From Elioraea sp964533585 (GTDB lineage: Bacteria; Pseudomonadota; Alphaproteobacteria; Acetobacterales; Acetobacteraceae), in NCBI GenBank assembly GCA_964533585.1, contig CAZHMM010000017.1, positions 1 through 39,463 of the forward strand: DNA of 39,463 bases, written 5' to 3'. A program made the translations under genes and the position numbers. Under the pieces are notes generated by a model. It made no database searches. It worked only from the letters and a program-made list of their open reading frames with translations, and was not told the origin of the DNA. Below, in pieces: positions 8,178-16,149 of this stretch. How positions within the stretch are numbered: the stretch's first letter is position 1; each line of letters starts with the position of its first letter.

Positions 8178-9323
8178 TTAAGCCGCGCCTTCCAGCGCCG
8201 TCCAGGCGCCGCCCGCCTGCGCCGAGGCGACCGCAGCGACGACGAAGCGCATGCCACGCAGCCCATCCTCGACCGTGGGCGTGTCGGCGCTGAGCGGATC
8301 GGGCGGCCTGTCCTCCCGCCTCGCCGCGATCTGCTCCGCAGCATCGCGATAGAGCTGGGCAAAGGCTTCGAGATAGCCCTCCGGATGACCCGACGGGATG
8401 CGCGTGGCGTGGGTGGCGGCCGGATGCAGCGCGCCGACCGCGCGGGCGAGCACCCGCGGCGCCTCGCCGAGCGGTGTGTGGAGCAGCTGGTTCGGATGCT
8501 CCTGGCTCCAGGCGAGCCCGCCGCGCTCGCCATAGATGCGCAAGCGAAGCGCGTTCTCGTTGCCGGGTGCGACCTGGGACGACCACAGCATGCCACGCGC
8601 CCCACCCGCGAAGCGCAGCAGCAGGTGGGCGTTGTCGTCAACGCGGCGCCCCGGCACGAAGCTCTGCGCGTCGGCCAGCACATGCTCGACCCGCAGTCCG
8701 GTGACGAACTCGGCGAGATGATGCGCGTGCGTGCCGAGGTCGCCGAGCGAGCCGCCAAGGCCCGCGCGCGCGGGGTCGGTGCGCCACGCCGCCTGCTTCT
8801 GCCCCGTCGCCTCGAGCGGCGTGGAGAGCCAGTCCTGCGGATACTCCACCTGCACGACGCGGATGGCGCCGAGCTCGCCCGCGCGGATCATCGCGCGCGC
8901 CTGGCGCACCATCGGATGGCCCGAGTAGTTGTGCGTCAGCACGAACACGCGGCCGGTCCGGTGCACCGTGGCGGCGAGATCCTCGGCCTGCGCCACCGTC
9001 AGCGCCAGCGGCTTGTCGCAGATCACGTCGAGCCCGGCCTCGAGCGCCGCCTTGGCCGGCGCATGGTGCATGTGATTCGGGGTGACGATCGCCACCGCCT
9101 CGGCGCCGTCAGGACGCGCGGCCTCCGCCGCGATCATGCGCGCGAAATCCGGATAGCCGCGGATGCCGAGCTCGGCCGCCGACTCCATCGCGCGTGCGGG
9201 GTCGGCGGAGAGCGCGCCGGCGACCAGCGTGAAGCGATCGTCGATGCGCGCGGCCATGCGGTGCACCGCGCCGATGAAGGCGCCGCGCCCGCCGCCCACC
9301 ATGGCGAGGCGGATGCGCCTCAC
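8178..9323 (-). CDS. Gfo/Idh/MocA family NAD(P)-dependent dehydrogenase
   Basis: This 381-residue oxidoreductase acts on sugars or cyclitols. The N-terminal Rossmann fold has GGGRGAFIG right after the start, then AIVTPNHMHH and the CDKPL sequence that stands for the family's EKP motif. The C-terminal catalytic sequence DLGTHAHH carries the conserved Asp and His of this family. The GTG at 9323 overlaps the upstream isomerase stop (GTGA), which excludes longer in-frame starts inside that gene. The two are therefore translationally coupled. It converges on the SRPBCC gene with only six bases between stops. The substrate cannot be named; inositol, keto-sugar and aldose dehydrogenases all have this layout. 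Confidence 0.87.
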   Translation of the reverse strand: MRRIRLAMVGGGRGAFIGAVHRMAARIDDRFTLVAGALSADPARAMESAAELGIRGYPDFARMIAAEAARPDGAEAVAIVTPNHMHHAPAKAALEAGLDVICDKPLALTVAQAEDLAATVHRTGRVFVLTHNYSGHPMVRQARAMIRAGELGAIRVVQVEYPQDWLSTPLEATGQKQAAWRTDPARAGLGGSLGDLGTHAHHLAEFVTGLRVEHVLADAQSFVPGRRVDDNAHLLLRFAGGARGMLWSSQVAPGNENALRLRIYGERGGLAWSQEHPNQLLHTPLGEAPRVLARAVGALHPAATHATRIPSGHPEGYLEAFAQLYRDAAEQIAARREDRPPDPLSADTPTVEDGLRGMRFVVAAVASAQAGGAWTALEGAA

Positions 9324-10372
9324 AGCCCGAGCATCCGCCGGTTCGCGGCCTCGTCGGCGCCGCTCGCGGCGAAGTCGTCGAACGCCTTCTCGGTGACGCG
9401 GATCAGATGGCGGCGGATGAACTCGGCGCCCTCGCGCGCGCCGTCCTCGGGGTGCTTGAGGCAGCACTCCCATTCCAGCACCGCCCAGCCGTCGAAGCCG
9501 TACTGCGTGAGCTTCGAGAACACCGCGCCGAACTCGACCTGGCCGTCACCGAGCGAGCGGAACCGGCCGGCACGATCGACCCAGGGCTGGTAGCCGCCAT
9601 AGACGCCGACGCGCCCGGTGGGGCGGAACTCCGCGTCCTTCACGTGGAACATGCGGATGCGCGGGTGATAGAGGTCGATGAAGGCGAGATGGTCGAGCGC
9701 CTGGAGCACGAAGTGGCTCGGGTCGTAGAGGATATTGGCGCGCGGATGGTCGCCGACCGCGTCGAGGAACATCTCGAAGGTCGCGCCGTCGTGCAGGTCC
9801 TCGCCCGGATGGATCTCGTAGCAGACATCCACGCCGGCCTCGTCGAACGCATCCAGGATCGGCCGCCAGCGCGCGGCGAGCTCGGCGAAGGCGGTCGCGA
9901 TCAGCCCGGATGGCCGTTGCGGCCACGGATAGACGAACGGCCAGGCGAGCGCGCCGGAGAACGTCGCATGCGCGCTGAGCCCGAGATTGCGCGAGGCGCG
10001 GGCCGCGAGCCGCATCTGCTCCACCGCCCAGGCCTGCCGTGCCTTCGGATCGCCGCGCACCGCCGGCGCGGCGAAGCCATCGAACGCCGCGTCATAGGCC
10101 GGGTGCACGGCGACGAGCTGCCCCTGGAGATGCGTCGAGAGCTCCGTCACGACGAGGCCGTGCTTCGCCAGCAGCGCCCGCACATCCTCGCAGTAGGCAC
10201 GGCTCTCGGCGGCACGCGCCAGATCGAACAGACGCGCATCCCAGGACGGGATCTGCACGCCCTTGAAGCCGAGCGACGCGGCCCAGGCGGCGATGCCGTC
10301 GAGACTGTCGAAGGGTGGCGTGTCGCCGGCGAACTGGGCGAGGAAGATCGCGGGGCCGCGGATGCTGCGCAT
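9320..10372 (-). CDS. Sugar phosphate isomerase/epimerase (xylose isomerase-like TIM barrel)
   Basis: The 350-residue product belongs to the AP endonuclease 2/xylose isomerase-like TIM-barrel family. Metal-site elements are visible: CYEIHPGED with its Glu, LYDPSHF with Asp and His, FHVKDAEF, and a C-terminal LEWEC glutamate. These proteins isomerise or epimerise sugars, keto-sugars or inositol derivatives. The start is ATG at 10372; an upstream in-frame TTG is possible but less likely. A short frame with a strong ribosome binding site ends at this ATG in TGATG. The coupled Gfo/Idh/MocA gene downstream indicates a two-step oxidation and isomerisation pathway of unknown substrate. Confidence 0.87.
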   Translation of the reverse strand: MRSIRGPAIFLAQFAGDTPPFDSLDGIAAWAASLGFKGVQIPSWDARLFDLARAAESRAYCEDVRALLAKHGLVVTELSTHLQGQLVAVHPAYDAAFDGFAAPAVRGDPKARQAWAVEQMRLAARASRNLGLSAHATFSGALAWPFVYPWPQRPSGLIATAFAELAARWRPILDAFDEAGVDVCYEIHPGEDLHDGATFEMFLDAVGDHPRANILYDPSHFVLQALDHLAFIDLYHPRIRMFHVKDAEFRPTGRVGVYGGYQPWVDRAGRFRSLGDGQVEFGAVFSKLTQYGFDGWAVLEWECCLKHPEDGAREGAEFIRRHLIRVTEKAFDDFAASGADEAANRRMLGL

Positions 10373-10704
10373 CAGCCCTGCCCCGGCCCGAGCCGTCGCA
10401 CGCAATCCATGACCATCCTCCCCGCCGCTGACTTGGCCGAGGCATATCCCAGCCACCGGGTCCATTTCATCTCCAATCTGCCGCCATCAGCACGGCCGCG
10501 GCGGAGACCCAAGGGCCACCTCGAAACTGACGCGGAACGTGCGCCTGCGGACACGGACCATGACGGCGGCGACGGAGGCTGCGCGCCCCCGATGGATCGC
10601 CTCGGCGTCACGGCACGCCGCCTTGTTCATGCTCTGTTCGTCCGGCCGCCGAAGGCGCATCCGGGGACTGGCGGACTCACTCCAGCCTTGGTTTTCTTGC
10701 GCGC
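10373..10704. other. Divergent intergenic region between isomerase and proC
   Basis: This 332-base stretch carries no convincing conserved gene. On the minus strand GGGGAGGATGGTCATG gives a strong ribosome binding site in front of a 12-14 codon frame (MDCVRRLGPGQG) whose TGA overlaps the isomerase ATG, a possible translational leader. On the plus strand the 20 bases before proC (ending TTTTCTTGCGCGC) contain the only T-rich patch. I could not identify a good paired -35/-10 for proC. Long frames crossing this region in other phases look like GC-rich chance frames. Confidence 0.45.
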
Positions 10705-11481
10705 ATGGACACGATCCTCCTGGTCGGCTGCGGCAAGATGGGCGGGGCGATGCGGACGGGCTGGCTCGAAGCCGGCCGTCGCGTCGCGGTGGTCGAACCC
10801 GGCCCTTCGGCGCCGGAGGGCGCGGTCCCCTCGCCCGACGCCCTGCCGGCCGATCTGCGCCCCGCCGCCGTGGTGCTGGCGGTGAAGCCGCAGGAGGCGG
10901 CGAAGGTCCTGCCCGCCTATGCCCGGTTCGCGGGCGCCGCGGTGTTCCTCTCGATCATGGCCGGCAAGACGATCGGCGGGATGCGCGCGCTGCTCGGCGC
11001 GGGCGCCGCGGTCGTGCGCGCCATGCCGAACACGCCCGCGGCCGTGCGCCAGGCGATCACGGTCGGCTGCCCTGGGCCTGGGGTGACGGCGGCGCAGCGC
11101 GATCTCTGCACCGACCTGCTCGGGGCGATCGGCGAGGTCGCCTGGGTCGAGGACGAGGCGCTGATGGACCCGGTGACGGCGGTCTCGGGCAGCGGGCCGG
11201 CCTATGTCTTCCTGCTCGCCGAGGCGATGGAGGCGGCCGGGATCGCCGCCGGACTGCCACCCGAGCTCGCGCGGCGCCTCGCGCGCCAGACGGTCGCCGG
11301 CTCGGGCGCGCTGCTCGGTGCCAGCGCAGAGGATGCCGCGCAGCTGCGCAAGAACGTGACCAGCCCCGGCGGCACCACCGCGGCCGCGCTCGGGGTGCTG
11401 ATGGCGGAGGACGGCGTGCCTGCTCTGATCCGGCGGGCGGTCGATGCGGCGACGCGCCGGTCGCGCGAACTGGCGGGCTGA
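10705..11481 (+). CDS. proC: Pyrroline-5-carboxylate reductase
   Basis: ProC reduces 1-pyrroline-5-carboxylate to L-proline with NAD(P)H, the last step of proline synthesis, in the cytoplasm. The 258-residue protein begins ILLVGCGKMGGAM, the dinucleotide-binding loop. It has AMPNTPAAVRQ, then DPVTAVSGSGPAYVFLLAEAM and NVTSPGGTTAAAL, which form the C-terminal substrate-binding dimer domain. The length is normal and no key motif is missing. The TetR-like gene follows after about 15-24 bases, so they may be co-transcribed. Confidence 0.93.
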   Translation: MDTILLVGCGKMGGAMRTGWLEAGRRVAVVEPGPSAPEGAVPSPDALPADLRPAAVVLAVKPQEAAKVLPAYARFAGAAVFLSIMAGKTIGGMRALLGAGAAVVRAMPNTPAAVRQAITVGCPGPGVTAAQRDLCTDLLGAIGEVAWVEDEALMDPVTAVSGSGPAYVFLLAEAMEAAGIAAGLPPELARRLARQTVAGSGALLGASAEDAAQLRKNVTSPGGTTAAALGVLMAEDGVPALIRRAVDAATRRSRELAG

Positions 11482-11505
11482 GGCGCCCGCCCCCATGTGA
11501 GCCGC

Positions 11506-12183
11506 ATGGACGCGATCGACGCCTTCGACCGGGATGTGACGGCGGCGCTGATGCGGGTGGCGGCGCGCGAGGGCTGGCGGGCCACGACGCTGCCGAAGGT
11601 GGCGGAAGAGGGCGGCACCACGCTGGCGGCGCTGCGCGCGCGGTTCGACGACCGCGCGGCCATCCTCGACCGCTTCATCGCCATGGTCGATGCCGCCGTG
11701 CTCTCCGGCACCGTGGCGCCGAGCGAGGCCGACACGCCGAAGGACCGGCTGTTCGACGTGCTGATGCGCCGGTTCGATGCGCTCGCCCCGCACCGCGGCG
11801 GCGTGCTCGCCTGCTGGCAGGGCGTGCGCGGCGATCCGCTGGCGCTCGCCTGCCGGGCGCCGGCGGCGCTGACCTCGATGCGCTGGATGCTTGAGGCGGC
11901 CGGCATCCCGGCCACCGGCCCGCTTGGCATGCTGCGCGCGAAGGGGCTGCTCGCGGTCTGGGTGTCGGTGTTCCGCACCTGGGAGGGCGACGAGACAGCC
12001 GACCTCGCGCCGACCATGGCGGCCCTCGACACAGCGCTCACCCGCGCGGAGAGCCTGGCCGAAACGCTGGAGCCGCTGCTCGGCGGACGGCGGCGGGCCG
12101 TTGAGACCGCGCCGGCGCCACCCCCGAGCGGCGAGCCCGGGCCGCCGCCCGGGGCGGCGAGCGAGCCCGACACGGTCAAGTGA
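11506..12183 (+). CDS. TetR-like transcriptional regulator
   Basis: The 225-residue product looks like a TetR-family regulator. An N-terminal helical region with ALMRVAAREGWRATTLPKVAEE and TTLAALRARFDDRAAILDRFI fits the helix-turn-helix, including the position where TetR proteins usually carry a (Y/F)-x-x-F-x-x-(K/R) sequence. The C-terminal ligand domain contains conserved tryptophans, and the last 30 residues are a Pro/Gly-rich tail. The start is either GTG at 11497 or ATG at 11506; neither has a strong site. It lies between proC and the phasin gene on the same strand. The recognition helix is weakly conserved, so a COQ9-like non-DNA-binding relative is an alternative. Confidence 0.65.
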   Translation: MDAIDAFDRDVTAALMRVAAREGWRATTLPKVAEEGGTTLAALRARFDDRAAILDRFIAMVDAAVLSGTVAPSEADTPKDRLFDVLMRRFDALAPHRGGVLACWQGVRGDPLALACRAPAALTSMRWMLEAAGIPATGPLGMLRAKGLLAVWVSVFRTWEGDETADLAPTMAALDTALTRAESLAETLEPLLGGRRRAVETAPAPPPSGEPGPPPGAASEPDTVK

Positions 12184-12190
12184 GCGGCTC

Positions 12191-12204
12191 TGCTGCACTG
12201 CACA
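12191..12204 (+). promoter_or_regulatory. TGC-rich inverted repeat, candidate PhaR operator
   Basis: The sequence TGCTGCACTGCACA contains the perfect palindrome TGCACTGCA and overlapping CTGC units. PhaR, the polyhydroxybutyrate-responsive repressor of alphaproteobacterial phasin genes, is known to bind TGC/GCA-type inverted repeats upstream of phaP. The site sits 112 bases before the phasin start and directly upstream of a candidate -35, a plausible position for a repressor. The assignment is inference from the motif and the downstream gene. Confidence 0.45.
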
Positions 12205-12211
12205 AAACCGT

Positions 12212-12241
12212 TTGACCTACGGACATATGCGGGTCTAAAGC
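12212..12241 (+). promoter_or_regulatory. Candidate promoter of the phasin gene
   Basis: TTGACC (12212-12217) and TAAAGC (12236-12241) are separated by 18 bases, a fair sigma-70 type pair for a GC-rich alphaproteobacterium. It lies in the most AT-rich part of the gap after the TetR-like gene and about 75 bases before the phasin ATG. The adjoining TGC palindrome would let a repressor block it. Confidence 0.45.
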
Positions 12242-12315
12242 CCAGCGCGAGGACGGCCACCGCCGGGCCGCGGTCCCGTCGCTCCCCCGCTCCGAACCGA
12301 CAAGGACGAACAACG

Positions 12316-12747
12316 ATGGCGAAGAAGCCCGAGACCATGTTCGACATGGACGTCACCAAGCTGATGGGCGAGTTCAAGCTGCCGCAGGTGGACGTCGAGG
12401 CGCTGGTCGCCGCGCAGCGCAAGAACATCGAGACGCTCTCGACGGCCAACAAGCTCGCGCTCGAGGGCATGCAGGCGGTGGCCAAGCGCAACATGGAGAT
12501 CATGCAGCAGTCGCTCGCCGACATGACCGAGGCGATGAAGGCGATCGCCTCCGCCGAGGCGCCGCAGGCCAAGGCCGCCAAGCAGGCCGAGCTGCTGAAG
12601 TCGACCTACGAGAAGGCGATGCAGAACATCCGCGAGTTGCAGGACATGATCCAGAAGATGTCCGGCGACACGCTCGGCGTCCTGAACCGCCGCGTCGGCG
12701 AGGCGCTCGACGAGGTGAAGACGATGATGGAGAAGGCGAAGGGCTAG
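12316..12747 (+). CDS. Phasin family protein
   Basis: The 143-residue, almost wholly helical, Lys/Glu/Met-rich and cysteine-free protein matches phasins, which coat polyhydroxyalkanoate granules and affect their size and number. Typical parts are VDVEALVAAQRKNIETLSTANKLALEGMQ near residues 25-55, then a long amphipathic helical region, and QDMIQKMSGDTLGVLNRRVGEALDEVK at the end. The gene is preceded by a candidate promoter and a TGC palindrome resembling PhaR operators. It is followed by palindromic repeats that probably end the transcript. No PHA synthase gene is in the window. Confidence 0.88.
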   Translation: MAKKPETMFDMDVTKLMGEFKLPQVDVEALVAAQRKNIETLSTANKLALEGMQAVAKRNMEIMQQSLADMTEAMKAIASAEAPQAKAAKQAELLKSTYEKAMQNIRELQDMIQKMSGDTLGVLNRRVGEALDEVKTMMEKAKG

Positions 12748-12793
12748 AGCAGATCGCATACGGCTGGACTGAGCCGGATGCGTGAAGATGCTC
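12747..12793. repeat. Imperfect palindrome, REP-like element
   Basis: The segment starts GAGCAGATCGCATACGGCT and ends AGCCGGATGCGTGAAGATGCTC. The inner ten bases of the arms pair with one mismatch (GCATaCGGCT against GCATcCGGCT), and the outer GAGCA/TGCTC ends pair exactly. It starts at the last base of the phasin stop codon. Its form resembles the short dispersed palindromes often found between genes in alphaproteobacteria. Only a genome-wide count would prove that it is repeated. Confidence 0.5.
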
Positions 12794-12803
12794 GCCAGGG
12801 AGG

Positions 12804-12839
12804 CCAGAGCGGTTTCCCCCGATGTGGAAACCGCTCTGG
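12804..12839. repeat. Perfect 14-bp inverted repeat (hairpin) downstream of phasin gene
   Basis: CCAGAGCGGTTTCC (12804-12817) is exactly complementary to GGAAACCGCTCTGG (12826-12839) around an eight-base loop. It lies 10 bases after the first palindrome and has no T run, so it is more like a mobile palindromic unit than a classical terminator. Even so, it would fold strongly in the phasin mRNA. The core AAACCGCTCT resembles palindromic units I know from Rhizobiales intergenic repeats; that link is inference. Confidence 0.6.
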
Positions 12840-13031
12840 GCGCCCCGGCGGCGCCGGCCGGCGGCTCGCCCGGCGACCGCGCCTGATCTGCCCTCCCCGA
12901 CACGCTCGCCGCCGCACCAGGCCATGGCGGTTGCCATGCCGCACGCCAGCCACTAGGTAACCTCTCGTCCGAGCCAAGCGCCGCGCCCGATCGCGCAGGC
13001 GCATGGCCGCATATTCCGGGAGGCACAACTC

Positions 13032-14039
13032 ATGCTCGTTCGTCGTTCGCTTCTGCTCGCCGGCGCCGCCACGCTCGCCGCGCCGGCCATCGTGCGCGCC
13101 CAGCAGGCGCGCAGCTACATCCTCGCCACCGCCACGATCGGCGGCACCTACTATCCCGTCGGCGTGGCGCTCGCGACGCTGACCAAGGTGCGCCTGCAAG
13201 GCTCCAAGGGCATCGACATGTCGGCGATCTCGTCGGCCGGGTCGGGCGAGAACATCCGCCTGCTGCGCGAGAACCAGGCTCAGTTCGCGATCCTGCAGGG
13301 CCTGTTCGGCCTCTACGCGCGTGACGGCTCCGGGCCGATCCAGGCGGACGGGCCGCAGCGCAACGTCCGCTCGATCTGCGGGCTCTGGGGCAATGTCGAG
13401 CACGTCGTCATCCGCAAGAGCTTCGCCCGCACCGGCACGTTCGACGACATCACCAACCTGCGGGGCCGGCGCTTCTCGATGTCGGCGCGCAACTCGGGCA
13501 CCGAGCACTCGAACCGCTTCATCTTCGCCAATTACGGCATCGATCCGAACATGTTCGAACTGGTCTATCTGGGCTTCGGCCCCTCGGTCGAGGCCCTGCT
13601 GTCGGGCCAGATCGACGGCGCCAACCCGGGCGGCGGCGTGCCGGTGGCGGCGATCACGCAGCTCTTTGCCCGCGCGGCGAACGACTTCCAGATCCTGGAG
13701 TTCACCGACGAGCAGGCGAAGAAGGCCGATGGCGGCACGGGCCTCTATGTGCCGTTCACCATCCCGGCCAACACCTATCCGAACCAGCCGAACCCGATCC
13801 GCACGATCGTCCAGCCGAACTTCCTGGCCTGCAACGCGAACGTGCCGGACGACGATGTCTACGAGATCACCAAGGCGATCTTCGAGAACCTGCCCTTCCT
13901 GCACGGCATCCACGCGGCGACGCGCGAGATCAAGCTGGAGACGGCACTCGACGGCATGGTGAACCCGGTGCATCCGGGGGCGGCGAAGTACTACGCCGAG
14001 AAGGGGATCACGATCCCCGAGCGGCTGCGCGCCGCCTGA
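13032..14039 (+). CDS. TRAP transporter substrate-binding protein, TAXI family
   Basis: The 335-residue periplasmic protein is a TAXI-type (TRAP-associated extracytoplasmic immunogenic) solute receptor. An RRSLLLAGAATLAAPAIVRAQ signal-like leader is followed by ATATIGGTYYPVGVALA, the characteristic first strand and loop (family form ATGGTYYPxG). The segment FSMSARNSGTEHSNRFI and its downstream TIP-like region form the ligand cleft. TAXI receptors work with a fused TRAP permease, which is the next gene one base downstream. Known TAXI ligands include glutamate and other carboxylates, but the ligand here is undefined. Confidence 0.9.
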   Translation: MLVRRSLLLAGAATLAAPAIVRAQQARSYILATATIGGTYYPVGVALATLTKVRLQGSKGIDMSAISSAGSGENIRLLRENQAQFAILQGLFGLYARDGSGPIQADGPQRNVRSICGLWGNVEHVVIRKSFARTGTFDDITNLRGRRFSMSARNSGTEHSNRFIFANYGIDPNMFELVYLGFGPSVEALLSGQIDGANPGGGVPVAAITQLFARAANDFQILEFTDEQAKKADGGTGLYVPFTIPANTYPNQPNPIRTIVQPNFLACNANVPDDDVYEITKAIFENLPFLHGIHAATREIKLETALDGMVNPVHPGAAKYYAEKGITIPERLRAA

Positions 14040-14040
14040 C

Positions 14041-16149
14041 GTGACGCCCTCCGGGGCGCGCACACGCGATCCGCGCGGCGAGGGCAGCCTCGCCGCGCAA
14101 TGCGTGTTCTGGTTCGGCGCCGCGCTCGCCGCGTGGCATCTCTGGCTGAACACCTTCGGGGTGATCAGCGAACTCCGGGCGAGCGTGATCCACTTCGCCG
14201 GCTTCGCCACGATCGGCGCGCTCTCCTGGCCGCTTCTGCGCGGCGGCGGCTGGCGCGGCGGCCTCGCCTTCGTGGCCGACATCGCGATCGCGCTGATGGC
14301 GATCGGCTGCGCGCTCTACCTGATCCTGGGCGAGGATTCGTTCTACGGCCGATCGAGCCGCTTCCTCTGGTACGACTGGGTGTTCTGCATCGCCGCGCCG
14401 GTCATCGCGCTCGAGATGATCCGGCGCACCACCGGCTGGGTGGTGCCGATCCTCTGCATCCTCGCCTTCACCTACGTCACCACCTGGGGGCGCTGGCTCG
14501 ACGGCGTGCTGCGCTTCCCGGGACTCTCGCTCGAGATCACGCTGTTCCGGATCTTCTATTCCGATGACGGCATGTTCGGCAACATCGCCCAGATCTCCTG
14601 GAATCTGGTGACGATGTTCATCATCTTCGGCGCCTTCCTGCAGGTCTCGGGCGCCGACCGGTTCGTGCTCGACATCGGCCGCGCGATCGCCAAGCGGATG
14701 CAGGGCGGGCCGGGCTTCGTCGCGGTGATCGCCTCGGCGCTGTCGGGGACGATCTCGGGCTCGGCGGTGGCGAACGTCACCTCGACCGGGGCGGTGACCA
14801 TTCCGCTGATGATCCGCGCGGGGTTCAAGCCGCATTTCGCCGGCGGCGTCGAGACCGCGGCCAGCACGGGCGGCGGCATCCTGCCGCCGATCATGGGCGC
14901 GGGCGCCTTCATCATGGCCTCCGTCACCGGCATCCCCTACCTGACGATCGCCGCGGTCTCGGCGATACCGGCCCTGGTCTATTTCGGTGGCGTGGCGTTC
15001 GGCGTGCGCATCCACGCCCGCCGGCACGATATCCGCTTCGTCGATGCCGACGCCCCGCCGGTCTGGGAGACCGTGCGCCGTCGCGGCCTGCCGTTCCTGA
15101 TCCCCTTCACGGTGCTGCTCTACCTGCTGTTCACCGGCATCGGTCCGGCCTACGCGGCGGGCGCGGCGACGCTGACGGTGGTGGTGGTGTCGTGGCTCTC
15201 CGACATGCCGATGGGGCCGCGCCGGATCCTCGAGGCGCTGGCGCTGGGGGCGCGCACCATGGCGCCCACCGCGGTGCTGCTGGTCGGCATCGGCATCATG
15301 ATCTCGGCAGTCGCCACCACCGGCCTCGGCAACGTGTTCTCGATCATGATCGAGCGCTGGGCCGGCGGCAGCCTGGCGGTGGCGCTGGTGCTGATCGCGA
15401 TCGCCTCGCTCGTGCTCGGCGCCGCGCTGCCGGTCACCGCCTCCTATGTGGTGCTCGCCACCCTCTCGGCGCCGGCGCTCTCCGACATGATCCTCGGCGA
15501 CGCCGTGCGCGCGGCCTTCGAGGCGGGCACGATCCCTGACATCGCGCGCGCGCTGGCGATGCTGGTCGCGCCCGACGTCACGCTGCCCGCGCCCGGTGCG
15601 GCGATGCCGGCGGCCGACGCGGCACGGCTGTTCGCTGCCTTTCCGCCCGAGATGCGCGGCCAGGTGGTGGACGCCACGCTCGCACCCGGCGCGGCGACCC
15701 TCGCGCTGCTGTCGGCGCACATGATCATCTTCTGGCTCAGCCAGGACAGCAACGTCACGCCGCCGGTCTGCATCCCCGCCTATGCGGCGGCGGCGATCGC
15801 CAAGGCCAGCCCGATGGCGACCGGGTTCGTCGCCTGGCGGCTGGCGAAGTCGCTCTACTTCATCCCGCTGATCTTCGCCTACCAGCCCTTCCTGTCCTCC
15901 GACCCGACGGTGCAGCTGGCGATCGCCGCCTTCGCGCTGCCGGGCATCTATGCGCTCTCGGCCGCCATCGAAGGCTTTGCCGAGGCGCGGCTGACCGTGG
16001 TCGAGCGCGCCGCGCTCGGCGTGGCCGGCTTCGTGCTGATCGTGCCGTTCGGACAGCTCGTGAACTGGATCGCGATCGCGGTGTTCGTCGCGCTGATGGG
16101 GCTGAACCTGGTCAAGGCCCGCCGCGCCGCCGCTACGCCGGCAGCCTGA
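14041..16149 (+). CDS. TRAP transporter fused permease (DctQM type)
   Basis: This is a 702-residue inner-membrane protein from a GTG start, one base after the TAXI receptor stop. The N-terminal third has about four to five helices corresponding to the small DctQ subunit. The remainder is a DctM-type large subunit with GGPGFVAVIASALSGTISGS, the loop ETAASTGGGILPPIMGAGAF, and a second half with AAALPVTASYVVLATLSAPAL and DSNVTPPVCIPAYAAAAI. These are hallmark segments of the ion-coupled TAXI permease. The length is normal for fused TAXI permeases. Its 3' end overlaps the convergent sensor kinase gene by 17 bases. Confidence 0.92.
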   Translation: MTPSGARTRDPRGEGSLAAQCVFWFGAALAAWHLWLNTFGVISELRASVIHFAGFATIGALSWPLLRGGGWRGGLAFVADIAIALMAIGCALYLILGEDSFYGRSSRFLWYDWVFCIAAPVIALEMIRRTTGWVVPILCILAFTYVTTWGRWLDGVLRFPGLSLEITLFRIFYSDDGMFGNIAQISWNLVTMFIIFGAFLQVSGADRFVLDIGRAIAKRMQGGPGFVAVIASALSGTISGSAVANVTSTGAVTIPLMIRAGFKPHFAGGVETAASTGGGILPPIMGAGAFIMASVTGIPYLTIAAVSAIPALVYFGGVAFGVRIHARRHDIRFVDADAPPVWETVRRRGLPFLIPFTVLLYLLFTGIGPAYAAGAATLTVVVVSWLSDMPMGPRRILEALALGARTMAPTAVLLVGIGIMISAVATTGLGNVFSIMIERWAGGSLAVALVLIAIASLVLGAALPVTASYVVLATLSAPALSDMILGDAVRAAFEAGTIPDIARALAMLVAPDVTLPAPGAAMPAADAARLFAAFPPEMRGQVVDATLAPGAATLALLSAHMIIFWLSQDSNVTPPVCIPAYAAAAIAKASPMATGFVAWRLAKSLYFIPLIFAYQPFLSSDPTVQLAIAAFALPGIYALSAAIEGFAEARLTVVERAALGVAGFVLIVPFGQLVNWIAIAVFVALMGLNLVKARRAAATPAA

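Noticed and set aside
10372..10611. 79-residue minus-strand frame upstream of the isomerase
   Set aside because: The full frame looks random; only its last 12-14 codons have a ribosome binding site, so it is reported as a possible leader peptide and not as a gene.
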